This document shows positions 1 to 6,991 of a stretch of DNA of 11,576 nt, piece by piece. The position numbers and the translations under genes are program-made. The DNA is from Christensenella sp. UBA1224. GTDB taxonomy: Bacteria; Bacillota; Clostridia; Christensenellales; Aristaeellaceae. The notes beneath the pieces were generated by a model, which was not told the origin of the DNA, ran no database searches, and saw only the letters and a program-made list of their open reading frames with translations. Within the stretch, counting starts at the first letter, position 1; each line of letters starts with the position of its first letter. The stretch lies in the NCBI GenBank assembly GCA_002309235.1, contig DBXA01000103.1:1-11576 (forward strand), in the 5' to 3' direction.

Positions 1-99
1 CAAACCTTTCTTATGAGCATCTGCCTGTACCGCCTCTTTTTTTCCCTTTTTTCCCCGGACTGTCCCTATCAGGCGTCATTCATGCCCTGCAGCCGCATA

Positions 100-112
100 A
101 ATGTTCGTTTAT
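100..112 (-). promoter_or_regulatory. Upstream PurBox-like element
   Basis: Read on the minus strand this is ATAAACGAACATT. It matches 12 of 13 positions of the Bacillus/Lactococcus PurR recognition sequence AWWWCCGAACWWT as I recall it. It lies about 80-90 bases upstream of the expected transcription start of the purine permease operon and is inverted relative to the second element at 164-176. PurR is known to control purine synthesis and purine permease genes in Bacillota, so the site suits its neighbours. Binding is inferred. The 51-base spacing to the second box is wider than in the classical Bacillus arrangement. Confidence 0.45.
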
Positions 113-154
113 ATGTTATGTATTTAAAGCTTTTGCGAAGATTAGTCCCGTTTA

Positions 155-183
155 TTGACACATTTATGCGAACATTATATAAT
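155..183 (+). promoter_or_regulatory. Sigma-A promoter of the purine salvage operon
   Basis: TTGACA at 155-160 and TATAAT at 178-183 are separated by exactly 17 bases, so both hexamers match the housekeeping consensus perfectly. Transcription should start near base 190, giving a leader of about 35 bases before the ATG at 225. That leader is too short for a riboswitch and holds a strong GGAGG at 214-218. Such a strong promoter would need repression, which fits the CGAACATT element inside its spacer. Confidence 0.9.
164..176 (+). promoter_or_regulatory. PurBox-like operator inside the promoter spacer
   Basis: TTATGCGAACATT matches 11 of 13 positions of the PurR consensus AWWWCCGAACWWT and contains the CGAACATT core exactly inverted from the copy at 100-107. 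It occupies most of the interval between the -35 and -10 boxes, a position where a bound protein would block RNA polymerase. Repression by a PurR-type regulator is inferred from the match and from the purine genes downstream. Confidence 0.45.
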
Positions 184-224
184 TCAGAAGGTACATTGTT
201 CATTTTTATATACGGAGGTCCGAT

Positions 225-1553
225 ATGAAGAAGCTTTTTGATCTCAAAGCCGCAGGGACCAATGTGCGCACCGAAATCATAGCCGGTGTCACGACATTTG
301 CCACTATGGCCTACATCCTGGTCATCCAGTCCAGCTGGATGGCAGCCGCCGGCATGAACGGCACCGGCGTCATGCTGGCCACTGCCCTTGTTTCAGCTAT
401 CGCAACTATCGCGATGGGTGTTTATGCCAAATCTCCTTTCGCGCTTGCCCCCGGTATGGGCACGAACGCGATCCTCGCCTTCACGCTTGTCCAGCAGAAT
501 ATCTGCACCTGGCAGCAGGGCCTGGGCCTGGTATTCATTTCCGGTACGGTCTTCGTCATACTCTCTATTTGGAAGGTCCGTGAGAAGGTCGTCGAGCTCA
601 TCCCGAAGGTATTGAAGGTAGGCGTCGGCGCCTCAGTCGGAGCCTTCCTGATCCGCCTCTCCCTCGTCAACGGCAACATGATCAGCGTGAGCGGTTCTTC
701 TTACGCTCTGAACCTTGACTTCTCCGATCCCGCCGTGACTCTCGCCTGGATCGGCCTTGCCATCACCCTGATACTCTACTTCCTGCGCATCCGCATCAAC
801 GGCAAGACCTATCACGTGCGCGGGAGCCTGCTCATTTCCATTATCATCATCACTGTCATCGGCCTGTGCATGGGCGTTGTCAAGGCGCCGGATTCCATCA
901 TCACCAACAATGCCTTCTCAAGTCTGGGCGATGTGGTGTTCAAGCTCGACATCATCGGTGCTCTCAAGCCCAGCCTGTTTGTATTCATCCTCATGTTCTT
1001 CATGAGCGACTTCTTCTCCACACTGGGGACCGCCCTGGGCGTCGCCGGCAAGGCCGGGATGCTTGATAAGGACGGCAACCTGCCCACCATCGGCCGCATC
1101 TTCCTTGTGGACTCCTGTGCCACCGTCGTTGGTGCCGTATGCGGCCTGACCACCGTTACCACTTATGTGGAATCCGCTTCCGGCGTAGAAGCAGGCGGAC
1201 GCACCGGCCTCACCGCTATCGTCACCGCTGTTTGCTTCCTCCTGTCCATGCTGTTCGCGCCTCTGTTCCTGATGGTGCCCAACGCAGCGACAGCGCCTGC
1301 CCTCATCCTGATCGGCATTTCCATGATGCAGACCCTTAAAGATGTGGACTTCAAGAGCGTTGAGTGGTTCCCGGTCGGTCTGATGCTGATCGTCTCCATT
1401 TTCGGCGGCATCGCCAACGGCATCGCCCTCGGACTCGTTTCCTATTGCATCAGCCGCTATGCGCGCTACCTGTTTACCGACAGCCGTGCAAAGTGCCCCA
1501 ACATACTGACACTCGTCATCACCATTCTGTGCTGCCTGCAGTTCCTCGCCTAA
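225..1553 (+). CDS. NCS2 family purine permease, AzgA-type (adenine/guanine/hypoxanthine)
   Basis: This 442-residue membrane protein should import purine bases through the cytoplasmic membrane with a cation. It belongs to the AzgA branch of the NCS2 nucleobase transporters (PbuG, PbuO, PurP relatives), which are usually about 430-450 residues, so it looks full length. Hydrophobic segments run through the whole chain. Family signatures are visible: APGMGTNAILAFT at 75-87, SDFFSTLGTALG at 261-272 followed by GKAGMLDKDGN, and the stretch from 307 to 329 containing VTTYVES and GGRTGL. The ATG at 225 lies six bases after GGAGG. It is the first gene of an operon with adenine deaminase, which makes adenine the likely main substrate. 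The exact base specificity cannot be read from sequence. Control by a PurR-like repressor is suggested by the sites around the promoter. Confidence 0.93.
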   Translation: MKKLFDLKAAGTNVRTEIIAGVTTFATMAYILVIQSSWMAAAGMNGTGVMLATALVSAIATIAMGVYAKSPFALAPGMGTNAILAFTLVQQNICTWQQGLGLVFISGTVFVILSIWKVREKVVELIPKVLKVGVGASVGAFLIRLSLVNGNMISVSGSSYALNLDFSDPAVTLAWIGLAITLILYFLRIRINGKTYHVRGSLLISIIIITVIGLCMGVVKAPDSIITNNAFSSLGDVVFKLDIIGALKPSLFVFILMFFMSDFFSTLGTALGVAGKAGMLDKDGNLPTIGRIFLVDSCATVVGAVCGLTTVTTYVESASGVEAGGRTGLTAIVTAVCFLLSMLFAPLFLMVPNAATAPALILIGISMMQTLKDVDFKSVEWFPVGLMLIVSIFGGIANGIALGLVSYCISRYARYLFTDSRAKCPNILTLVITILCCLQFLA

Positions 1554-1570
1554 TATCTAACTGTCTGCAC

Positions 1571-1594
1571 GGCCGGGTTTACCACCCGGCCTTT
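1571..1594 (+). promoter_or_regulatory. Intercistronic GC hairpin between permease and adenine deaminase
   Basis: GGCCGGGT (1571-1578) and ACCCGGCC (1584-1591) form a perfect 8-base stem with a TTACC loop, followed by only three T residues. It starts 17 bases after the permease stop and ends 15 bases before the AGGAG of the deaminase gene. The short T run makes it a weak terminator at best. More likely roles are partial attenuation, or protection of the upstream message so that the permease is made in a different amount from the enzyme. Both roles are inferred. Confidence 0.6.
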
Positions 1595-1619
1595 GATCTG
1601 TCAAAAGGAGAACATGTAA

Positions 1620-3395
1620 ATGAAGATCATTAAGAACAAAGACCGTTCACGTCTCATCAAAGCAGCAAAAGGCCTGCTCCAGTGCGATCTTTCGATTGAC
1701 AACATACAGCTTGTGAATGTGATCACCGGAGAGATCTACCCCGCGGGCGTAGATATCCTCGACGGAGTGATCGCCCGCATCCGCATGGACGGAAGGCCTT
1801 GTACTCCTGCGGCCAAAGAGGCTATAGACGGGGGCGGGAACTACCTTGTGCCGGGTTTTATCGACACGCATATGCACATCGAATCAACCATGATGGTACC
1901 TGAGAACTTCGGCAAGGCCGCCGTCGTATGGGGCACCACCACCGCTTTGACCGACCCGCATGAGATCGCCAATGTCATGGGCATCGAAGGCGTGAAGTAT
2001 ATGCTCAGGAGCGCCGAAAAATCTCCTCTGCGCATCTACACGCTGGCTCCCAGCTGCGTGCCGGCTGTGCCCCATGTGGAGGGTGCCGGCGCCGCATTTT
2101 TCAAGGATGAAGTCGCACAGCTCCTGAAGGAGGACATGGTCATAGGCGTCGCCGAGGTCATGGATTACATAGGGGTCATCAACGACGACCCGCGTATGCA
2201 TGATATCGTACAGGCCGGTCTGGATGCGGATGGTTATATTCAAGGCCATGCTCCCTGCGTGAGCGGAGACGATCTTTGCGCTTATCTGTGCGGCGGCCCG
2301 GTGAGTGACCACGAGGTGCGCACGGCGGATGAACTGATCGAGAAGCTGCGCATGGGCATGCACACGAACATCAAATCCTCTTCCCTCTCCGATACCGTTC
2401 AGGAATTCATCAAAGGCGTACGCAATGTCCCGATCCGTGATAACGTATCCATCTGCACCGATGACGTGCACGCGGCGGACCTGCTTTCCACCGGCCATGT
2501 GAACCACGTTGTGAATGAATGCGTCAAGGGAGGCATCTCCTCCATGGACGCCATACGCTTCGGTACCTATAACGCCGCCCGCGAATTCCGGTTTGAGGAT
2601 GGCGGCTGTATCGCACCCGGATATGTAGCCGATATGCAGATCGTCTCCGACCTGAACTTCGACAAGATGCCGCTGAAGGTATTTGTAGCTGGTAAACTCG
2701 CAGCGGAAAACGGCCGGCTGACCGGGCAGGCCGCCGTCAGGGCAGAGATACCTGATATTGATACCGTAAACATCCCGCAGATCACATCCGCCGCTTCGTT
2801 TGGCATTTCATCCGATAAGGCAGAAGAAAAACTGCTGGTCTTCAGCGCCGCACGCGCAAGCATGCAGCCCGGCCAGAAGCTGGTGTACAAGACCTTCCCT
2901 GTAGAAAACGGCAAAGTAGTGATACCTGACAAGAGCGAAAACCAGTTCATCTCCGTCGTAAACCGTCACGGCAGCGGAGATATGACCACGGTCGTCTGCT
3001 CCGATTTCGGCCTGGCACACGGCTGCGTCGCTTCTACCATCAGCCATGATTCACATAACATGACCATCTGTTACACAGACCCGGAGGATGCCTATGTCGC
3101 TGCCATGGAGCTCAAGCGTACAGGCGGCGGCATGTGTGTAGTCGAAAACCATAAGGTCATATGCAGCCTTCCCCTTCCGGTCGCAGGCCTCATGTCTCCC
3201 CTCCCTGTCGATGAGATCTCCCCTGAGATCAAAAAAATGGATGAGGCCGTCATGTACGCGAGCGATCATAAGAGCGCGATGCTCCTCGCCATAGCTATAC
3301 TGGCTCTGCCCGTAAGACCCGGCATCATCATTACCGATCGCGGTATCATCCGCGGTGAGACGCTCACATTCATCCCCCAGAAGCTTGAAGACTGA
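1620..3395 (+). CDS. ade: Adenine deaminase
   Basis: This 591-residue enzyme should hydrolyse adenine to hypoxanthine and ammonia in the cytoplasm, feeding purine salvage. It is an amidohydrolase-superfamily metalloenzyme of the Ade family (usually about 570-600 residues) and appears complete. Visible motifs are PGFIDTHMHIEST at 78-90 with metal ligands H84 and H86, TDPHEIANVMG at 111-121, E179 in VAEVMDY, H210 in GHAP, H231 in SDHE and the CTDD motif ending at D281/D282. The Ade-specific C-terminal domain has HDSHNM at 476-481. The start is fixed by an in-frame TAA immediately before the ATG, with AGGAG nine bases upstream. It follows the permease by 66 bases, with a hairpin in the gap, and ends at a strong terminator. 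Uptake and deamination of adenine are therefore coupled genetically. Confidence 0.96.
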   Translation: MKIIKNKDRSRLIKAAKGLLQCDLSIDNIQLVNVITGEIYPAGVDILDGVIARIRMDGRPCTPAAKEAIDGGGNYLVPGFIDTHMHIESTMMVPENFGKAAVVWGTTTALTDPHEIANVMGIEGVKYMLRSAEKSPLRIYTLAPSCVPAVPHVEGAGAAFFKDEVAQLLKEDMVIGVAEVMDYIGVINDDPRMHDIVQAGLDADGYIQGHAPCVSGDDLCAYLCGGPVSDHEVRTADELIEKLRMGMHTNIKSSSLSDTVQEFIKGVRNVPIRDNVSICTDDVHAADLLSTGHVNHVVNECVKGGISSMDAIRFGTYNAAREFRFEDGGCIAPGYVADMQIVSDLNFDKMPLKVFVAGKLAAENGRLTGQAAVRAEIPDIDTVNIPQITSAASFGISSDKAEEKLLVFSAARASMQPGQKLVYKTFPVENGKVVIPDKSENQFISVVNRHGSGDMTTVVCSDFGLAHGCVASTISHDSHNMTICYTDPEDAYVAAMELKRTGGGMCVVENHKVICSLPLPVAGLMSPLPVDEISPEIKKMDEAVMYASDHKSAMLLAIAILALPVRPGIIITDRGIIRGETLTFIPQKLED

Positions 3396-3413
3396 CCGGA
3401 CACAATGTAATAA

Positions 3414-3452
3414 GAGAGCCGCTCCCGTCCCGGAAGCGGCTCTCCTTTTTTT
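3414..3452 (+). terminator. Rho-independent terminator of the purine operon
   Basis: GAGAGCCGCT (3414-3423) pairs perfectly with AGCGGCTCTC (3435-3444) around an 11-base loop that can form three more pairs. A run of seven T residues follows at 3446-3452. It begins 19 bases after the deaminase stop. The last T is also the first base of the TCA that encodes the stop of the convergent metallophosphoesterase gene. On the opposite strand the stem is followed only by TTATTACATT, so it may work weakly in that direction too. Confidence 0.93.
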
Positions 3453-4390
3453 CAATCGATCTCCGGCGACCGTATCCCATCGCCTTTGCGGACCACCATA
3501 TAGTCGTCCCATACGTGCAGCGTATGGTTGCGGAACAGTATGCCTATCTCGTCGTCCTCATACCATTCGACGATGACGCTGCGGATCGCGCTGCCCCTGT
3601 AGTTCTCGAGAGAAGCGCAGTTGATCTGCATCACAGGGTGGTCGTCCACGCCGCAGATCTTCCTGTGGCAGTCCTTCCCTGCCCATTTCGCGTCCCCGAT
3701 ATGCGCGTGTCCGTAAAAATGCATGCGTATATTCGGCGCCAGCGGGAAGAAGTTCCGGAACAGCGGCGCTTCCCTGTTGCCGCCGGGGTAAGAATAATGG
3801 GAAAAGGTGAGCACGGGCTTTCCGAGCGCAGCGATATCCTCCATCACTGCCTTGTAGGCATCCCCCCAATATGGGTAAAAGCCCTTGTCCCCGCGTACTT
3901 CCCCGTGGGTCGTGAACCATTTGCCCTCCGGGTCCGCATGGTCGGGAAAATAGACCAGGGCGATATCCCCCAGGTCCACGGTGAAAGACATTTTTGTCAT
4001 ATCAGCAGGAACATGCCACTGAGGGTTATCCTTTACCATTTCTATGAACGGGATCGTCATTGGGATCTTTTCTCTTTCACGGTACGTTTTAAAACAATAA
4101 TAGTCAAAATCATGATTGCCGGGAATATAATACACCGGAGCCGTGATCTTCGACAGCTCCTCCATCTGCATTTCCGTCATCTGTCGGATAAAACCAAGAT
4201 CTGCCCCTTCTACGCTGTCTCCAAGGTAATTGACGAGCTCTACTTCTTTGTTCAGCGTAAGAAAATCTGCCATTGCCCTGGTCATGCAGTGCGTAGCTCG
4301 TTCCGGGAGCGATTGCTGCAGGTCGCTTATGACCCAGATGCGGTGTTTGACTTTAGGCTCCGCCGCTTTGATCAACGAATCGATAAGCAT
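3452..4390 (-). CDS. Calcineurin-like metallophosphoesterase
   Basis: This gene encodes a soluble protein of 312 residues with the calcineurin-like phosphoesterase fold, which hydrolyses phosphate mono- or diesters with two metal ions. Motifs in order are ISDLQQ at 21-26 (D23), LGDSVEGAD at 56-64 (D58), GNHD at 91-94, SHYS with H198, and GHAH at 227-230. The His of the usual D-x-H first motif is replaced by Gln (D23, Q25). I chose the ATG at 4390 because GGAGGA lies seven bases upstream of it. The longer frame starting at 4456 has its ATG five bases after a terminator hairpin and no usable ribosome-binding site. A TATATA at 4411-4416 might be part of its own promoter, but no good -35 box is visible. 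It follows the sugar importer genes on the same strand but lies beyond their terminator. The substrate is unknown. Confidence 0.88.
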   Translation of the reverse strand: MLIDSLIKAAEPKVKHRIWVISDLQQSLPERATHCMTRAMADFLTLNKEVELVNYLGDSVEGADLGFIRQMTEMQMEELSKITAPVYYIPGNHDFDYYCFKTYREREKIPMTIPFIEMVKDNPQWHVPADMTKMSFTVDLGDIALVYFPDHADPEGKWFTTHGEVRGDKGFYPYWGDAYKAVMEDIAALGKPVLTFSHYSYPGGNREAPLFRNFFPLAPNIRMHFYGHAHIGDAKWAGKDCHRKICGVDDHPVMQINCASLENYRGSAIRSVIVEWYEDDEIGILFRNHTLHVWDDYMVVRKGDGIRSPEID

Positions 4391-4456
4391 GATATCTTCC
4401 TCCGGTATCCTATATAAGGCAGACGATGCCTCGCGCAGCTTGCCTGCCGCATTCAT

Positions 4457-4483
4457 GAGAAAGGAGGGCCTTGCGGCCCTCCT
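4457..4483 (-). terminator. Terminator of the ABC importer operon
   Basis: On the minus strand AGGAGGGCC (4483-4475) and GGCCCTCCT (4470-4462) form a perfect 9-base stem closed by a stable GCAA tetraloop. The sequence then reads TTCTC, so the T tract is short. The stem begins 14 bases after the solute-binding-protein stop codon, the usual place for an intrinsic terminator. The ascending arm contains AGGAGG, but it is buried in the stem and 21 bases from the next ATG, so it is probably not a ribosome-binding site. Some read-through into the phosphoesterase gene is possible. Confidence 0.75.
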
Positions 4484-4497
4484 GAGATCAAATGTGA

Positions 4498-6030
4498 TCA
4501 GGTATGCTGATCATAGAAGGTCTGCCAGTAGCCGATGTACTCGTCGATGGAAAGGGTGTCGAGTACCTTCAGGTGCTGCTGCCATGCTTCCTCGGTGATG
4601 CCGTTGACGACCGCGTCGGCAAAGAACGGATCCAGGTACTGGTCGATATCGATAAGGAGCAGGTTGCGTTCCGCGGTCTCCTCGATATCACCGTAGCCGG
4701 CGGGCATGTTCTCGACCGGGGTGTGTTTGAGGTAGAGCTCATTGGCGGCGACCTTCGCGGTGATGCGGTCAGCGTACTTTTCGGCCTGCGGTCCGCGCCA
4801 GCGGCTGTAAGCATACATCGGGCAGGTGGGGCCTACGCCGAGGGTACGGCGGACCTGTGAGGAGGAAGAGCCTTCCGGCACGTTGTCCGTGAATACTTCC
4901 CAGCGGCCGTCATCCAGGTAACGCCAGATAACACCCTCCGGACCGTAGTTCCACAGGTTCAGGATATCCAGGTCGGAGTTCACGTAGTCATAGTAGCGCA
5001 CCATAGCTGCAACATCGCGGCAGGAGGAGGAGATGACAAAACCGTTCAGGCTGCCCTGCGGGAGCCTGGACTTATTCCAGAGACTGCCTTCGAAGGGCTC
5101 GATCGGCGCATACTGGCTCACATACGGGCCATACATGATATTGTCGATGTACCACTCGAGGAGGACGCCGGCCGTGCAGACCTCATTCTGGCCCTTGGCC
5201 AGGAACTGGGTATTATCCTCCGTGTAGTAATCCTGGTTGAGCAGGCCTTCGCTGTACAGGAGGTGCAGCCACTGAAGGGCCTGGAAGTATCCGTCTTCCG
5301 CCGGGGTAAAGATCACCTTGCCGTCTTCCACGCGGATGTGGTTGGAATTGTCAAGGGTCCCGAAGAAGCCCATCATCTGGCGGATATAAGCGGCAGAGCT
5401 CGCACCGGAGGCGAGCAGCGGGATCTCGTCCTTCTGGCCATTGCCGTTGGGATCCTCGTCGCGGAAGGCGCGGAGCACATCCACAAACTCGTCTACCGTG
5501 GTCGGCATTTCCTTGCCCACCTTTTCAAGCCAGGTGGTGTTGATCCACAGCTCGCCGTTGATCATGTTCTTGACATCGGCATCACCCGTGGGGAGGGAAT
5601 AGATGTGACCGTCCGGCAGCGTCAGAGCGCCGCGCAGCTCTGGCAGATCCTCAAACGTGCGGAGGATGTTGGGCGCGCATTCATCGATGATCCCCTCGAT
5701 CGCCGCCAGGCTTTCGTAGTTGATGGCTACGTCAACGCCGCCGACAAAGCAATCCGGCAGATCGCCGCTCGTGAACGCGAGATTGACCTTCTCGTCCCAG
5801 CCGGAAGAGGCGATCTCGATGCATTCGAGATGGATGTTGGTCTTTTCCTCAGTGAACTGTACACATTCCTTCTCCGGCCAGGTGTTCTGGCTGAGACTTT
5901 CCTTGGCAATCATCCAAGTGAAGGTTTCCTTCTCCTCAAAGATAGGCAGATCCACGTCGATCGCCAGAGCGGAAACCGTGCAGCCCAGCATAAGGCACAG
6001 GGCTACGATGAGAGACAATACCTTCTTCAT
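4498..6030 (-). CDS. Extracellular solute-binding protein of a carbohydrate ABC importer (LplA/family 1 type)
   Basis: This 510-residue exported protein should capture an oligosaccharide or sugar derivative outside the membrane and pass it to the two permeases encoded upstream. An N-terminal signal of MKK plus a hydrophobic stretch (4-22) is clear. Cleavage could be by signal peptidase II at MLGC (C17, an imperfect lipobox) or by signal peptidase I after VSALA. The segment DPNGNGQKDE at 193-202 is the calcium-loop-like D-x-N-x-N signature seen in LplA/YtcQ-type binding proteins. The ATG at 6030 was chosen over an in-frame ATG at 6060 because AGGAGG stands seven bases upstream of it and the signal peptide begins there. 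It is the last gene of the importer operon, behind a hairpin that covers the permease stop. The sugar cannot be named. Confidence 0.92.
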   Translation of the reverse strand: MKKVLSLIVALCLMLGCTVSALAIDVDLPIFEEKETFTWMIAKESLSQNTWPEKECVQFTEEKTNIHLECIEIASSGWDEKVNLAFTSGDLPDCFVGGVDVAINYESLAAIEGIIDECAPNILRTFEDLPELRGALTLPDGHIYSLPTGDADVKNMINGELWINTTWLEKVGKEMPTTVDEFVDVLRAFRDEDPNGNGQKDEIPLLASGASSAAYIRQMMGFFGTLDNSNHIRVEDGKVIFTPAEDGYFQALQWLHLLYSEGLLNQDYYTEDNTQFLAKGQNEVCTAGVLLEWYIDNIMYGPYVSQYAPIEPFEGSLWNKSRLPQGSLNGFVISSSCRDVAAMVRYYDYVNSDLDILNLWNYGPEGVIWRYLDDGRWEVFTDNVPEGSSSSQVRRTLGVGPTCPMYAYSRWRGPQAEKYADRITAKVAANELYLKHTPVENMPAGYGDIEETAERNLLLIDIDQYLDPFFADAVVNGITEEAWQQHLKVLDTLSIDEYIGYWQTFYDQHT

Positions 6031-6053
6031 TGGGATACCTCCTTGTTGATCTA

Positions 6054-6078
6054 TGATCACAGGCGATGCCTGTTATCA
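6054..6078 (-). promoter_or_regulatory. Intercistronic hairpin over the permease stop codon
   Basis: On the minus strand TGAT-A-ACAGGC, loop ATC, GCCTGT-G-ATCA forms a ten-pair stem with one A/G mismatch. The first three bases are the TGA stop of the second permease gene. No T run follows, and the binding-protein AGGAGG lies just downstream, outside the stem. A role in RNA processing or stability, letting the binding protein be made in excess over the permeases, is inferred. Confidence 0.55.
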
Positions 6079-6978
6079 TCCCTTGACGGAGCCGATCATG
6101 ACGCCCTTCACAAAATACTTCTGCACAAACGGGTACATGACCAGCATAGGCACGGAAGCTACGATAATGACGCCGAATTTGATCGTCGCAGCGATGCGCT
6201 GCATTTCCTGTATGGCGTCCACATCTGTTATTTCTGCGGATATCGTGCCTGTAGTGCCCAGCAGGATCTCCCTTAAGATCAGCTGCAGCGGATAGAGCGC
6301 TTCCTTGTTCAGGTAGATCAAGGCGTTGAAATATCCGTTCCACTGCCCTACCGCATAATACAGCGCCAGGACCGCTATGATGGCCTTGGAAAGCGGCACG
6401 ACGATCACCGCGAAGAAGCGCCCGTTCCCGCAGCCGTCGATCGAAGCCGCCTCGTACAGCTCCTTGGGAATGGTCGTGGTAAAGAACGACTTCGCAATGA
6501 TGATATTATATACGGAGACGGAGCCCATCAGTATGACAGCCAGAGGCGAGCCCATGAGCCCCACCTGCTTGACAACGAGGTATGTGGGCACGAGGCCGCC
6601 GCCGAAATACATAGTGAACACGTATATCGTGAGGAGTCCCTTCCTGCCTACAAGATCGTCCCGTGAGAAAGCATAGCCCGCCATCGTCGTGAGGGTCACG
6701 CCTATCAGAGAACTCGAAAGCGTGTATATGGCCGAATTCTTATAGCCCGTCCAGATGCGCGCATCCTGGAAGATGCGGCGGTAGGAGGTCAAGGAAACGT
6801 TCTTGGGCAGAAGTATCACTTTTCCGGCGGCGATGGAGGTGGCGTCGCTCACGGAAGCGATCACCACAAAGTACATGGGATAGAGAACGATCAGCAGTGC
6901 CAGTACCAAGAGGATCGTCGTCACGATATCGAATCCCGTATCGAAGTACGTTTTCTTTATAACGGCGTTTTTCTGCAT
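6076..6978 (-). CDS. Carbohydrate ABC transporter permease, LplC/YtcP type
   Basis: This 300-residue integral membrane protein should form half of the sugar channel in the cytoplasmic membrane. It has about six hydrophobic segments, the first at roughly 18-42. The cytoplasmic EAA loop that docks the ATPase runs from 176 to 198, beginning EAASIDGCGNG and ending in P195. The C-terminus KYFVKGVMIGSVKG is typical of LplC-like permeases. The start has GGAGG directly after the stop of the first permease gene, with only 13 bases between the two frames, so the genes should be translated together. No ATPase gene is present in the window. Importers of this class commonly share one MsmK/MsmX-type ATPase encoded elsewhere. 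Confidence 0.94.
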   Translation of the reverse strand: MQKNAVIKKTYFDTGFDIVTTILLVLALLIVLYPMYFVVIASVSDATSIAAGKVILLPKNVSLTSYRRIFQDARIWTGYKNSAIYTLSSSLIGVTLTTMAGYAFSRDDLVGRKGLLTIYVFTMYFGGGLVPTYLVVKQVGLMGSPLAVILMGSVSVYNIIIAKSFFTTTIPKELYEAASIDGCGNGRFFAVIVVPLSKAIIAVLALYYAVGQWNGYFNALIYLNKEALYPLQLILREILLGTTGTISAEITDVDAIQEMQRIAATIKFGVIIVASVPMLVMYPFVQKYFVKGVMIGSVKG

Positions 6979-6991
6979 GCTTCTCCCCTCC

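Noticed and set aside
33..56. Pyrimidine-only stretch with T7 and T6 runs, possible terminator of an upstream gene
   Set aside because: No stem-forming sequence precedes the T runs in the bases available, so a terminator cannot be supported.
61..224. Possible purine riboswitch in the permease leader
   Set aside because: The promoter lies at 155-183, leaving a leader of only about 35 bases, and no purine-aptamer core could be found.
13..228. Open frame of 71 codons upstream of the purine permease
   Set aside because: It runs through the promoter and operator sequences, has no ribosome-binding site and gives a composition unlike a real protein.
1884..2507. Open frame of 207 codons on the minus strand inside ade
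   Set aside because: It is antisense to the metal-binding core of adenine deaminase and has no motifs of its own.
3515..4417. Open frame of 300 codons on the plus strand opposite the metallophosphoesterase gene
   Set aside because: It lies fully antisense to a gene with clear motifs, its translation has no recognisable domain, and the codon bias of the real gene explains the lack of stops.
5263..6276. Open frame of 337 codons on the plus strand opposite the binding-protein and permease genes
   Set aside because: It is antisense to two well-supported importer genes, runs across their junction and shows no known motif.
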